Part shown: piece by piece, positions 47,917-62,087 of the stretch
Position numbering within the stretch: the stretch's first letter is position 1
Layout of the letters: every line of letters starts with the position of its first letter
Origin: Phascolomyces articulosus
Taxonomy: Eukaryota; Mucoromycota; Mucoromycetes; Mucorales; Lichtheimiaceae
Direction: 5' to 3'
Length of the DNA: 64,000 bases
Assembly: GCA_025677815.1 (NCBI GenBank)
Contig: JAIXMP010000005.1
Location: forward strand, 682,001 to 746,000
Program-made: the position numbers and the translations under genes
Notes under the pieces: model-generated
The model's input: the letters and a program-made list of their open reading frames with translations, nothing else
Database searches by the model: none
What the model was told of the DNA's origin: nothing

Positions 47917-50160
47917 TTATTTCTTTATATATTTATATATAATGTAGATAAGAAGAAGTGAGAACGATATGAAACGCGCAGGGTAAAAAGAAAAAGAGGA
48001 GGTAAAAATAGGTAAAGAAAAAAAAAAGGAAGAAGCAGATCTCAAGACGGGTATTTATATTATACGAAAAAAAGAAAAAAGGGAGATTGTTAGAAGCAGA
48101 TGACCCAGTTTTTTTTTGTGTGTCCTTTCAAAAAGTGTTGGAGATGGTGTTGTCTTTTGTTCCCGGGTGGATAATAAAAAAAAAGGGGGGGAAAGAGAAG
48201 AGAGACAAGGAAGTTTAAAGTGTAAGATAATGAGTTGAATGCTTGCTTGCTTGTTGTTGTGTAAGACAGTGAGAAAAAAACGGCCGATGGGGTGCCTGTG
48301 TGATTAAAAAAGAGGAATTATTTTTAGTTCATTTTTCTTCTGCTTAGTATTATTTTTTTTTAAAGCTTGTTTTATATGGTTACACAAAGCAACACTTTTG
48401 TCTCCATGTGATATGAGGTTTTTTTTTGTATTACATGACGTTATAATACTTTATTATATACCATTCATACCTCCTCTTCTTCATGTCTCCTTTGCGGAGG
48501 AACTCTTTTTTTTTTTGTGTTATATTATATCTCTGTCTGTGTCTATCTGTCTGTGGCCAATCCACCACACTATCCACATCTAAAAATAATCATTATACTT
48601 AAGAGTGGCAAATAATAATTGTTGTCACTTTTTTTTTTCAAACTAATATATGCTAATTTTTCTGTTTTAAAAAAGTTATTTTTAAATCAACATCGCATCA
48701 TCATTATCCTTTCAAATTCATGATCCAATGGTTCAATTATTAATAATATAATGAATTGTATAACCCAAGCCATTTTTTATAATCACTATCCATTTTGATT
48801 CAAAGGTAATTAAAAGGAGTAAACAAAACTTCATCATGGCTTGTTGAATAATAATAATAATAATAAAAAGGAGACATGAGAGAAACACTAAAAACTATCC
48901 ATTTTCCTCGTTCAATGACACCATCATCTTTATAGTACTCTCCCTTTTAGAAAGTATAAATAGCATTATTATGCAACTCAAATCATCATAACACGAGATG
49001 GTTGAAACAAGATCCATTGGTTTGGAGGAGAGAGGTATATATTAAAGATTACCATGGAAAACAATAATAACAGTGCTGTTGCTAAGAAATGTATGAATTG
49101 GTAACCATGACAATCAATAGAATGGACTAGCAACAAATTGCTAAGGATTAATGAAATTAGATACCATGACAACAGGTTTGTCCGGAAACATGGATTTTGA
49201 GCATTTATGATAACGAGTTTTGCCTAAAAACAATAATGGATTTATAATCGTTTACTGAGGATGGGAGGAAAACATCAACAAAATAATTTATAAGCAAGCA
49301 TAGTTATTATGATGATGATTAGAGAATCAAGTGAACTCTGTTACAGTTAGCTTTTGCATGATTTTGTTTTAATTGCGCGTTACTACACGATTATACTGAG
49401 GACGGGTAATAGATTGCGTTTTTTTTACTAATAATAGTCTATATCTTCTTATTTTTAATAAATATATGTATAATGAATTATATTATCATTATTATTAATA
49501 ATAATAATAAAAGGGAGATGTTGATTATAGTTTAATGCAAAAAAAAAAAGATAAATATATTATTTTAAACTCTAAAAATTACAAAGGTAGAAAGCTTTTT
49601 AATAGGAGGATTCGGTTAATATAAGGCCCGTAGCACATCCATGGCTTTTTTTATATAATGCACAATAAAAAAAAGGCTAGAATAAATTATAAATATTATA
49701 AATATAAATTTGACAAAATAGAGGCATGAACAAAAAGGAAGTATTATTTCCTATTGACAATAAGAAGATGAGGTGTGTTTTGCATCAAAAAAAAATCTAG
49801 GATCAATGGAAGGCTATATGCTGAGTTTTTTTTTTTGAAAACACGCACATTTTATGAAATATATGTACTTTTTTTTTGTATATACGAAACCAAACAGGAC
49901 CTCATACACTCTTTTTTTATACCAAACTCTTGGGTTGTCGTTTTTATTTTCAAAAAAAAGAGAGAGAGAGAGAAGAAAGAGTTGGATTAGAGAGGTGCGA
50001 AATAATAATAGGCGACAACCGCAGCAAAAGTTTTTCTATTTTTATTTCTCAATTGAACCATTACCATTCCACATTTTTTTTATATAACACCATTTTATAC
50101 ACACACCCACACACAGAGACACTATTTTGAAATAACGTTATAGTTTTGCTTTTTTCCACC
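47917..50160. other. Divergent intergenic region between the Crz1-like gene and TOR
   Basis: No convincing gene. Upstream of the zinc-finger gene is purine-rich leader sequence (47950-48070). Several short frames at 49.7-50.1 kb are homopolymer-driven and overlap the TOR leader. ATAATAATA runs occur at 48850-48865 and 49490-49510. The TOR start lies at 50161 after TTTTTTCCACC. Confidence 0.5.
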
Positions 50161-53100
50161 ATGGTGTTGGTTGCAATGCTTAATTATAGTTCAGAAAATC
50201 TGACTAGAATATTTACAGAATTAAAATCCAAGTAAATGAAAAACAATAACAATAACAATAAAAAACAAGATTGAGAACGCTTGGAGAAGCATGTTATATA
50301 TATATATATATATATTATAACGCTAATATTTATACTCTTTTTTTGTTCTATTATGATAGACATGAAGATCGACGACAAAAAGCAGCCAAAGAATTACGTG
50401 AAACAGTAAGGGAAACTTTTTTTTTTGGAGAATAGCTATCGTTAGAAAAAAAAGTGTACGTCAATCATGCTTACACTATAACAACAACCAATTAGGTTTC
50501 TACGGCATCTCGAGAACTATCAGACGACCACTTGACACGATTTACAACGGATATCAATAAACGTATTGCAGAATTAACACACGGAAGTGATAATAATGAA
50601 AAACTCGGTGCCATTGCCGCCATCGGTAATAGAAAAAAAAATTATTCTCTTGAAGTATCATATCATAATGATAGACAACAGCAACAATAACTACTATGGA
50701 TAAAAAAACATAACCTTATAAATATACATACCCTCGATATATAAAAAATATATAGATGGTTTGATAGATCTAGAACCTGACGGAAATGCGAATCGATTTT
50801 ACAATTATTTACGTATCATGCTTCCTTATAACGATGCTCAGGTGATGATCCCAGCTGCACGCGCCTTGGGTCGATTAGCCGTCAGTTCCTCAACATTTAC
50901 AGCCGAATCAGTGGATACACAAGTAGAACATGCTTTGGAATGGCTTCATGGGGATCGAAGTCGATTAGGTGCTGTCTTGGTATTACGAGAATTGGCCGTC
51001 AATGCACCTACCCTTATTTATGCTTATGTCCATCGTATTCTGGAATTGATATGGGTTGCATTACGAGATTCGCGGCAAATCATTCGAGAAAACGCCGCTG
51101 ATTGTCTAAGTGAATGTTTGGATATTGTTCAACATCGTGAAACACCCATGCGAAAAACGTGGTATACAAAGATTTGGACAGAGGCTAGGAAAGGTTTGCA
51201 ATTACATAGTGCTGAAGCAACCCATGCAAGTTTATTGGCCATGAGGGAATTGTTGTTACATGCCGGCATGGTAAATTATTTATATTGGGGAACAGATGAG
51301 AATAATATTTATATTGGCTATTTTTTTTTCTTTTTTTAACGTTTTATATTTATATGGGGGATATGGATTAGTTTATGACGGACATGTACAAGGATGTATG
51401 TACAATTACATTGGAAAAGAAAGATTCGAGAGATCATTTGATTCGAAAAACAGTGGTAACAATGATACCAACACTTGCCTATTACGATCCATCCACATTT
51501 ACGGAATTATACCTGCATAAATCCATGACCTATCTCCTGGGTCTCTTACGTAAAGATAGGGACAAAAGAGATGGTAGGTCTTTTATTGGTCTAAATTTTT
51601 TTGTTATTATTATCAAGTCAAAAGGGAAAATAGTGTGATGTGTGTGTATGTGATACTCAAATTATTATTTATTATTTTGATTGGTTTTTTTTAGCGTTTA
51701 TCGCGATTGGTGACGTGGCTGAGCATGTGAAAAGTAATATGAATCCTTACTTAGAATCAATAATAACATGTGTCAAGGAGGCATTGTCAGTGAAAGGGTG
51801 AGGGTTTTTTTTAGATTTTCTGGATGAAAAAGAAAATAAAAGGAATGAGGAAAAAGTGATATGGGCTGAGGTCGTTTTTTTTTATTAATTGTTATTGTTA
51901 TTGATGAATAACCTACCTCCCCACATGTATACACACATGCCTAAAGACGACAACGAAAAGAAGTGGAAACAGCAACATTCCAATGTATCAGTAAATTAGC
52001 AACAGCCGTTGGACAAGCACTCACCAAATATGTACACGACTTATTGGATCTCATGTTCAACTGTGGACTTTCCGAACCATTAGTGGAAGCTTTGCGTAAC
52101 ATTGCCATTCGTATCAAACCACTCTCTCCTGTGATTCAGGATCGACTGTTAAATGTAATTTCCATTACATTATGTGGACAACCTTACAAACAACCTGGAG
52201 CACCCACCAATCGGAATTTGATTCAAGCCGTGGATCGACCGATCCGTGAAGGAGGCGCAGTAGATGCCAAAGATCATGATATTATTGTCCATGCATTAAA
52301 AACATTAGGATTGTTTGATTTTTCCAACCATGTTTTGAACGAATTTGTACGGGATTGTATTGTGGATTATTTGGATGATGATATGCCCGAGATCCGAAAA
52401 GCAGCGGCTGTGACATGCTGTCAACTCTTTGTACGGGATCCTATCTGTAATCAAACTAGTGCTCATGCCATCAAGGTAGTGGGTGAAGTATTGGAAAAAT
52501 TATTGACAGTGGGTATTGCGGATCCAGATCCAGTGATTCGAGAAACTGTACTTTCTTCTTTGGATGCACGATTCGATCGTCATTTGGCACAAGCAGATAA
52601 TGTACGATCTTTATTTATTGCCTTGAACGATGAAGTATTTACTATTCGAGAAATCGCCATCAAGATTATTGGTCGTTTGACAACGTATAATCCAGCCTAT
52701 GTGATGCCATCGCTACGCAAAACATTGATTCAACTTTTAACCGAACTCGAATATTCTGTCGTCAGTCGTCAAAAAGAAGAATCCGCTCGTCTTGTTTCCC
52801 TATTAGTAGGTGCAGCCCAACGTTTAACACGACCTTATATTGAACCCGTTCTCAAAGTCCTTATGCCAAAAGCCCGTGATCCTTCTCCTGGGGTGGTATC
52901 CGCTATTTTGGGTGCATTGGGTGAATTAGCCGCCGTGAGTGGTGAAGACATGGTGCCTCATTTGGATCAATTGATGCCTTTGATCATGGAAACATTGCAA
53001 GATCAAAGTTCAAGTGCAAAACGAGATGCAGCATTACAAACGTTAGGCCAATTGGCAAGCAATACTGGATTTGTCATCGAACCTTATACAAAATATCCCG

Positions 53101-56100
53101 CTCTACTCAATATCCTGATCAGTATTCTCAAGGCAGATCAAAGTGTGGTCACACGTCGTGAAACAGTCAAATTGATGGGTATTTTAGGTGCCTTGGATCC
53201 TTATCGACACAAAATGAATGCTATCGAAACATCCAGTGAAGTACTTGCCGATCCCAAATTGGCCAGTAATGATGTCACTTTATTAATGATGGGCATTGGT
53301 CCCTCCTCTGAAGATTATTATCCTCAAGTCGTCATGCATTCCTTGATGAAGATTTTAAAAGATCCATCCCTTACAGCGCATCATCATACCGCCATTGAAG
53401 CCGTCATGTATATATTCAAATCCCTTGGTTTAAAAGTGGTTCAATTCTTACCTGTCATTGTTCCTGGATTTTTATCCCTGATGCGATCCTGTAATCCTAG
53501 TATGCTCGAAACCTATATCCACAAATTGGGTGATCTTGTCACCATCGTACGACAACATATTCGCAATTATTTGAAAGATATTTTCGATTTGATTGATGAT
53601 TACTGGCAACCTGTGTCCTCGTTACAAATCAATATTATTACATTGATTGAAGCCATTGCCAAGGCATTGGATGGGGAACTCAAGGTTTATTTACCACGCC
53701 TTTTACCTCAAATGCTTCAAATCTTTGATAATGATACCACCGAACGTCGTCAACCTACCTCCAAGGTATTAAATGCTTTTGTCGTCTTTGGATCCAATAT
53801 TGAAGAATATATGCATTTGGTCATTCCTGTCGTGGTCCGATTATTTGAAAAACCGGATGCTCCTGTCGCTATTCGTCGTGAAGCATTGGTGACTATTACG
53901 GCCTTGTCTAAACGAGTCAATATGTTTGATTATGCTTCACGTATCATTCATCCCTTGGCGCGTGTGTTACCTGTATTACCCTTAGAAGCACGAAATGCTG
54001 CCATGGAATTATTGTGTGCTTTGATTTTCCAATTAGGCACCGATTATGCAAAATTTATTCCTGTCATTAATAAGGTAAATAATCTTTTTTTTTTATAAAA
54101 TCAGGAAACAATGAATAAAAAAAAATAGACCCCCTCTCTTCCTCTTGCGATGATATATACAGGAAACTAATCAGTCAATCCTTTACTTTTATTAGGTATT
54201 GACTCGATATCGAATCACTCATTCCAATTATGATTTGTTGGTGGGTAAATTATTAAAGGGTGAAAATCTTCCTCAAGAACTTGGCAAAGCAATTAATGAC
54301 AGGTAAGAAAAAAGAGAAAGTGGAGGAAAGAGGGTCATAGAATAAATTTACATGGTGACAAAAAAAATAATAATAACTTGTGTCGTTGATATAGAGATCC
54401 AAAAGGGGATGATATCCCATCTGCTGATATGAGTGCAGCCAAGAAACCACCTGTCAACCAACAACATCTCAAGAAAGCATGGGAAGCATCCCAACGATCG
54501 ACCAAAGAAGATTGGATGGAATGGATTCGTCGTCTCAGTGTCGAACTTTTGAAACAATCCCCCTCTCATGCCTTACGTGCTTGTGTTTTCCTTGCTAGTG
54601 CTTACACCCCCTTGGCACGTGAATTATTTAATGCCGCCTTTGTTTCCTGTTGGAATGAATTGTATGATCAATACAAAGATGAATTGGTTGCTTCCCTTGA
54701 AACCGCTCTCAAAGCACCCAATATTCCACCAGAAATCATTCAAATCTTACTCCATCTTGCCGAATTTATGGAACATGACAACAATAACAAAATGCTCCCT
54801 ATTGATATCCGTACCTTGGCTGTCTATGCCCAAAAATGCCATGCCTATGCCAAAGCATTGCATTACAAGGAAATGGAATTCCATTTGGAACCCAAATCAT
54901 TTGAAGCCGTGGAAACGCTCATGTCCATCAATAACTTGTTGCAACAACCTGATGCAGCCATGGGTATTCTTCGATTTGCTCAAGATTCACTCAAACTTGA
55001 ATTAAAGACATCCTGGTACGAGAAATTACATCGATACCAAGAAGCTTTGCGAGCTTATGAAGAACAACAACGCGAACAGCCCAATTCCATGGAATTTACG
55101 TTGGGTCGTATGCGATGTTTACATGCTCTTGGTGAATGGGATCAATTATCAGCACTGGCCCAAGAAAAATGGATCCATGCTCCACCAGAGAATCGCAAGA
55201 GTATGGCACCATTTGCTGCCGCCGCTGCATGGGGTTTGGGTCAATGGGAACAAATGGAAGAATATATTGCATTATTAAAACAAGAAAGTCCCGATCGTAC
55301 CTTTTTCCGTGCCATTTTGGCCATGCATCGCAATCGATACAAGGAAGCCGAAGATTATATATCCAGGACACGTGATCTTCTGGATACGGAATTGACGGCC
55401 TTGTTGGGTGAGAGTTATAATCGAGCCTATGCTACAGTGGTGCGTGTACAAATGCTTGCTGAATTGGAAGAAATGATTACCTATAAACAGTCGGCCAATG
55501 ATCCAGAAAAACAATCAGCCATTCGACGTACATGGATGAAACGGTTGGATGGATGTGAACGTAATATTGAAGTATGGCAACGTATTTTACGTGTTCGTGC
55601 CATGGTGATCTCTCCACAAGATGATATGGATATGTGGATCAAATTTGCCAATTTATGTCGCAAGAATGGGCGATTCTCTCTGTCTGAATCCACACTTCGA
55701 AGTTTGGTTGATAGTGAAGGAAGTCCACACCCCAAGATCATGTATGCTCGACTCAAACATATGTGGCATTCTGCGTCCCAATGTACAACCGTGGAGCAAG
55801 CCAATGTCACACGTACAAATGCATTGAACGTCTTGCGCGAATTCACAGCACAAAAGACACAAGATTTAGGTTTGAATCCAGATGATATGGCATTGAGTAT
55901 GCCTATTGATACAACTCGTATTCCTGAAGATGCCATCGAATATACACGATTACTCGCTCGATGTTATCTTCGACAAGGTGAATGGCAACGTGGATTATCT
56001 TTTGAATTTACAGAAGAAAGTAATCAAGATATTTTACGATCCTTTTTATTGGCCACGCGATTTGATCAAAGTTGGTACAAGGCATGGCACGCATGGGCCT

Positions 56101-58533
56101 TGGCCAATTTTGATATCATCGATTATCATGAAAAACTACATCAAGAAGATCAACAATTACCACCTCATATCTTTGGCATGTATGTGGTCCCTGCTGTCCA
56201 AGGCTTTTTCCGATCTATTGCCTTGTCCAAAGAAAATTCATTACAGGATACCTTGCGTTTATTGACTTTGTGGTTCAAGTATGGTTATCATGCGGATGTG
56301 GGTACAGCCATTCGAGAAGGGTTTGGTTTGATCAATATTGATGTTTGGCTTCAAGTCATTCCTCAATTGATTGCTCGTATTCATGCCCCCAATGCCGCTG
56401 TTCGTGGATTGATTCATGAATTGTTGACGGACATTGGAAGAGAGCATCCTCAAGCGCTTGTTTATTCATTGACAGTAGCAAGCAAGTCACAAAGTGCTAC
56501 TCGACAACGTGCCACTCATGGTATTATGGATAAGATGCGGTTGCACAGTGCCACACTTGTAGAACAGGTATAATAAGAAAAGAGTATCAACGATTGAAAC
56601 CTTAATTTTTTTTGAACACCAACCGCGCGCCCCATTTTTTTTTTTTGTAGGCTTTAATGGTCAGTCAAGAGCTTATTCGTGTTGCCATTTTGTGGCACGA
56701 AATGTGGCACGAAGGATTAGAAGAAGCTTCCCGTTTATACTTTGGTGATCGTAATGTGGAAGCCATGTTTGCCACTCTCGAACCATTACATCAGATGCTG
56801 GATCGTGGACCTGAAACCATGCGAGAAGAATCCTTTGTCCAAGCCTTTGGACGTGATTTGCAAGAAGCGCAAGAATGGTGTCGACGATACCAAGAAACAC
56901 GGGATTTGAACAACTTGAATCAAGCATGGGAGCTTTATTATCAAGTGTTCCGTCGTATCACACGTCAATTACCTCAATTGACCAGTTTGGAATTACAATA
57001 CATTTCACCTCGTTTATTGGATGCTCGTAACCTTGAATTATGTGTTCCTGGTTATTATCGTAGTGGTGAGCCCATTGTCCGTATTGCCCGTTTCAATACC
57101 AGTTTAACGGTGATTCCATCCAAACAACGTCCTCGTAAATTGACCATTGTTGGTAGCGATGGTAAAGATTACATGTATCTTCTCAAGGGTCATGAAGATT
57201 TGCGACAAGATGAACGTGTCATGCAATTGTTTGGTCTAGTCAATACCCTACTCAAGAATGATCCCGAAACGTTCAAACGTCATTTGAACATTGAACGATA
57301 CCCCGCAGTGCCCTTATCGCCTAATTCCGGTTTGATTGGTTGGGTGCCTGACACGGATACATTACATACCTTGATCCGTGATTATCGTGACTCACGCAAG
57401 ATTCTTCTCAACATTGAACATCGTTTGATGTTACAAATGGCACCAGATTATGATAATTTGACGGTGATTCAAAAGGTCGAAGTGTTCCAATTTGCATTCG
57501 AAAAGACCAGTGGCCAAGATTTATATCGGGTCTTGTGGCTCAAATCCCGTAATTCGGAAGCTTGGTTGGATCGACGCACCAATTATACGCGATCGCTGGC
57601 GGTCATGTCCATGGTGGGCTATATCTTGGGTTTGGGCGATCGTCATCCTTCCAATTTAATGTTGCACAGAGCTACTGGCAAGGTCGTTCATATTGATTTT
57701 GGTGATTGTTTTGAAGTCGCTATGCATCGTGAAAAGTTCCCTGAAAAGATTCCTTTCCGATTAACCCGTATGTTGGTCAAGGCCATGGAAGTTTCTGGTA
57801 TTGAGGGTAACTTTAGAACCACGTGTGAACATGTCATGCGTGTTTTACGTGATAATAAGGAAAGTTTGATGGCTGTACTGGAAGCTTTTGTTTATGATCC
57901 TTTGATCAATTGGCGTTTGTTGAATAATCCTCATACCAGTCCTGCTCAAAATCGAGGTTTGTACAAAAAAAAATTGATGTGTATGATTTAGAGAAGAAAA
58001 AAATGCGTGTGATTTTATGGGAGAGGTGTTTATTTACTTTTCATTTTGATGGATATAGATGAACGTGTACGAAGTATTGAGCGCGTTGCCAATGAAGGCA
58101 TAGGAGAAGATGCACATCGTAATTTCTCTGTGAGCAGAAGGTTAAATCGTATTGAAGTCGAGGCAGTAGCTAATGGTAACATATTGATAAGCAAAACGCA
58201 TGTGTTGTTTGGTGTATATAAAGAGAACACTCGTTATTAATCCCATGTATAACAAATATAGAAAATGCACAGGGACCTGAAATGCTGAATACCCGAGCTG
58301 TTGCAGTCGTGAACCGTGTCTCAAATAAATTGACAGGTCGTGACTTTAATCCTAGAGATACATTAGATGTACCCACTCAAGTAGATAAATTGATTCAGCA
58401 AGCAACCTCACTTGAAAACCTGTGTCAATGTTATATTGGATGGTACGTCTTTTTTTTTCTACATAAAATACTATTTGGTTTTTACTAACAAAAGAAACAT
58501 TTTTATATATAAATTAGGTGTGCATTTTGGTAA
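50161..58533 (+). CDS. TOR: TOR serine/threonine kinase (13 exons, about 2364 aa)
   Basis: PI3K-related kinase that forms TORC1/TORC2 and couples nutrients to growth. Exons: 50161-50231, 50360-50405, 50496-50625, 50756-51270, 51372-51573, 51695-51797, 51947-54074, 54196-54302, 54395-56567, 56651-57956, 58059-58175, 58262-58442 and 58518-58533. They join in frame to 2364 residues, the usual TOR length. HEAT repeats fill the first ~1150 residues, then the FAT domain. FRB starts at about 1830 ([20 protein letters not shown]) with rapamycin-contact S1852. The kinase has GDRHPSN (D2155) and HIDFGD (D2174). The FATC end is [11 protein letters not shown] joined to CAFW by a tiny last exon. The acceptor at 58261 is chosen because the next AG gives a stop. 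FRB residues equivalent to S2035, W2101 and F2108 of mTOR are all kept, so FKBP12-rapamycin binding is expected. Confidence 0.96.
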
Positions 58534-60107
58534 AAAAAATCTGTTTGCCTATTACTATATATTTCATCTCTCAACCTTCTAACGCATATAACCATTCCAC
58601 CTCCCCCATCCATCTCCAATTTTTTTCCACTCTCCTTTATCTTATTTTATCATAAATATTTCTTCCTTTTTTTGTATGTAAACTCTCTCACAACAACAAA
58701 TATACTCATATATCGTCATTTTATTAACATTCTTATTTCATATTACGAAATCATATAAAATGTGGGGAAGGATAATGTGGGGATAAACCTATTTATATAT
58801 GAATGGGAAATCACAAGCTTGATTCAGTTTTATGGGGTTTTAGTCTATAAAATATTATGAATTTGTACCACATTGCAAATGCTGATCCATGATAAGAACA
58901 TGGTAATATATAAACAATAAGTTTTGGAAAATATGGACACCTGTATGTTAAAAACACGTCGTGGATAAAACAGATTTTTTTACTTATCACAACTCCGCCA
59001 TTACAAGCAAAGCAAATTCTACCTTTCTTCTCTCTTCCACCACAGATAGCATAATAAATAGATGGGTCCTTTTAAGCGATAGGTCCGCAGAAGAAAGAAT
59101 TTCTTTTATTAAAGATCCCCTTAGAACACAATATTGGATCTGATATAACCCGTTTGAGGCAGATAATTCAAAGCATAATTGGAAACGAAATTAAAGAGTA
59201 TATTTTGTGTAGTGTAAAAATTGGGGGAGGGGATCCATTGTTACTTTGGTATGACCAGAATAATTATTCAACATTTTATATAATAACCAGAACCTATTCT
59301 ATACGTATAAAAAAAGTAAGTTGCTACAATATGCGTATCCAAGATGATGGTGGTTTAGAAATCATAGTTTCGACCAGCCAAATCCTATCATGGTCAAAAG
59401 AAAAGTAATTCTCTGTAATATGATAAAACTACTACTTACAGCAATTTGATATCATGGTGATTTTTGGGATAATAGAAACACCTTGTAACGTAAACTCTCG
59501 GTTTTTGCAACAATGGAAATTCTTAAAAACCTGTTGTAAAAAGTGAGGGTTTTGACTATAGCCACACCGATTTTAAACACACATGTAGATTTGGGATATA
59601 TAAAATTTATAGTAACAAGCTCAAAATTTTTTTCCCAGTATTGAAAACATTGTAATGTTTATGGATACTGATGACAAGTGGTCAGCTATATAGTTTGCAA
59701 GAGACATCGAATATAGTCGAATATACTTAGTAGGATGATACAATATATGTTAGCTAATGTATCTTATTTTGTGCCTAATAAGAAAAGAATAAAGTGACCA
59801 AATACGGAGTACATCCCCACACACCGGTATTCGGTTTGGACGTGACAGTAAAAAAAAACACTCGTAAGCAAGGGGGGGAATGATGATGAGAGAAATACAG
59901 TTCTTTGGATAAGATAACGAAACAAAGTTTAGAGAGTGATATTTGATTCTTGTTAAGAGTTGATGATGATACCAATGTTAATGTTTAAGATTATCTTGTC
60001 CAAGCAAAAACATTTGTATGCCTGATACACTTTGGATATGTTTTTTTTATCCAGTATAAAATACTAAAGAGGAATAAAGATAATACGAAGGAGAAAGAGA
60101 TCAACTG
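58534..60107. other. Intergenic region after TOR
   Basis: No gene is supported. An 84-codon frame at 59154-59408 and a 66-codon minus frame at 59775-59975 show no domain, no splice partners and AT-driven codons. The first 250 bases are pyrimidine-rich TOR 3' UTR. Confidence 0.5.
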
Positions 60108-60640
60108 CTATGGTCCCGATCCTTTTTGATAGTGAGCTGCACGCCAGTTAAGTTGTTGCATATCAATGTCGAAGTGTCCACATTTGCATTGCTCAGTCTT
60201 TTCCCCATCTGTAACTCTTCAGAATAATACATGACATATGCAGAAACAAAGGAATAAAATCATGCAGATTATTACTATCATATAGGGTAATAACTACCTA
60301 TTTAATGGTTCGTCCGTTTATTTTTTTACTTTTGCATTAATTTCATAAACAAATACATTGAGGATTGGAAATTATATGATTAGCAATGGTTGTTGATGCT
60401 GACGATTGTCACTGACTACCAAAAAAACCATAAAGTCCCCCAATTTCCAATTTTTATAGTTTTTCTTCACATGGTTGTCTATGTGGACCTACCAAATAAA
60501 GCTTTTCCCATACAGTAATCTTTGGTCCAACTGTATCATCTGCTGGGATGAAAAATTAAAAAATTAAAACCTCTGGTGTCACCTTGATCTTCAATAAACC
60601 ACACAAAAAAGCCGCCAAAGTCATCACTTTCTCCTTTTTC
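60108..60640 (-). pseudogene. Possible eroded minus-strand coding pieces
   Basis: Three minus-strand patches read like protein next to splice-like signals. Near 60640-60586, DDFGGFFVWFIEDQ ends at a GTGACA. At 60536-60493, DDTVGPKITVWEKLYL lies between CAGCAG and TTG|GTAGGT. At 60215-60108, EQCKCGHFDIDMQQLNWRAA (CxC-type metal knuckle) follows TTACAG and ends at a stop. The first two join in frame; the third does not join cleanly, so pieces are missing or decayed. They overlap the promoter of the hydrolase gene. I do not recognise the family, and chance is not excluded. Confidence 0.3.
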
Positions 60641-60708
60641 TTTTTACTTTTTTTTTTTTTTTTTTTTTTACCCCACATCCATCACCAGTGACTATAAACT
60701 ACACCATC

Positions 60709-62087
60709 ATGTTGGCACCAGATTCGTTTCTTCAAGGTTTACCTGGCCACCGACCTATCATCATTGGTCTTTTCTGTGCCTTTGTTTTAAGCAAGGCTGG
60801 TCGTAAAATGGGTATGAAAGCAAAAATGAACAAAATTCGAAAAAAAGCATCTTTTACAAAACAATAGTTTAGTTCAATGGTTTATTGCCAATATCGTTTT
60901 ATATGTATATTCCTACTAACCGATATCGAAAAATAATATAGCTGCTCATGCCATTCTTGGAAATATTCGTAAATTATTATTACGTCTTCCATTACGCGTT
61001 CGTTGTGGTATCGTATCTCGCATTTTCACCTTACCGATTCCTCAAGGACGACAAATCATGAAAGAAACAACCAAACCTTATGGTTATCAATGGGATTCTA
61101 TTGTCAAGGCCAACAAATTTGGTCATTGGATTGTTCCCAATGTCCAAGCGAACGGCGGTTTAGAATGGGCCGAAAAGACAGCGAATGATGCAGATTTGAT
61201 TTTATTCTATATCCATGGTGGTGGATTCACTATTGGTGATTCATTAATGTATGCTACCTCATACCTTTACATGATTGAACAATTTGCCAAGAAGCATAAT
61301 ATCAAGGCGCGTGTACTTGCCGTTGAATATGGTCTCGTACCTGACGTACGTTGGCCACAACCACGTTTGGATGTTGAAGAAGCCTATAGTTATTTGGTGC
61401 GCGACCTGAATGTGAATCCAGCTAAAATCATTTTTGGTAAATTATTCATGACATAAAGGGGGATGTTGGGAAAAAAATATTTGTAAAAACTTTGAAAAAA
61501 AACTTACTAAGACCCATCCCATGTAAAATATTACAGGCGGTGATTCTGCAGGTGGTAACTTGACAGCCACTACCTTGCTCAGTCTTCGTGATCAACTTCG
61601 ATCGGGAAGTGTTGTGTCATTGAGTTCAATGGCACGTTTGCCATTGCCCATGCCTCGTGCAGGTATTCTCATTTCCCCATGGACTAATTTGGAATCTAGT
61701 AGTCCTACTTATGTCACGAACTATGCAACCGATTGCTTGCCTTTCCACGCCAATGTTCGTTCTACTCATTATATGGGCCCCGCTTACGATCAATTATCTA
61801 AAGAAGAACAAGATGCATGGATCCGTAACCCAGATGTGAGTCCATTATTTGGTAACTATGAAGGTGTCTGTCCCTTGCTGGTCACGCTTGGTGACCTTGA
61901 AGTATTCCAGCATGAAATTGAAGCTCTCATCCAAAAATTGCAACGTGATGGTGTTCATGTGGATGTTATCAGCCGGCCTGATGCTCCACACGTTTGGATT
62001 ATCGAACCTTTTTTGGCTCCTAGTATTAAGGCGTGGGCTGAAGGCATGAACAAAATGGTCAGTTGGTGTGCTGAACGTCTTGCATAA
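60709..62087 (+). CDS. Alpha/beta hydrolase, hormone-sensitive-lipase (GDXG) family, 382 aa, 3 exons
   Basis: Predicted esterase, lipase or deacetylase acting on a lipid or steryl ester. Exons 60709-60811, 60942-61436 and 61537-62087 join in frame to 382 residues. A hydrophobic stretch near the N-terminus (RPIIIGLFCAFVLS) could anchor the protein in the ER or lipid-droplet membrane. The family signature is complete: HGGGFTIGD oxyanion hole from H126, nucleophile S203 in GGDSAGGN (the Ser codon lies just after the exon 2/3 junction), acid D319 in TLGDLEV and H351 in DAPHVWI. A conserved YGLVPDVRWPQPRLDVEEAY segment sits between the first two motifs. It resembles fungal steryl-acetyl hydrolases (Say1-type), but substrate is not evident. 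A 22-base T run directly precedes the leader. Confidence 0.92.

Noticed and set aside
59154..59408. 84-codon plus-strand frame after TOR
   Set aside because: No homology signal recognisable and no splice partners; could be a relic but unsupported.
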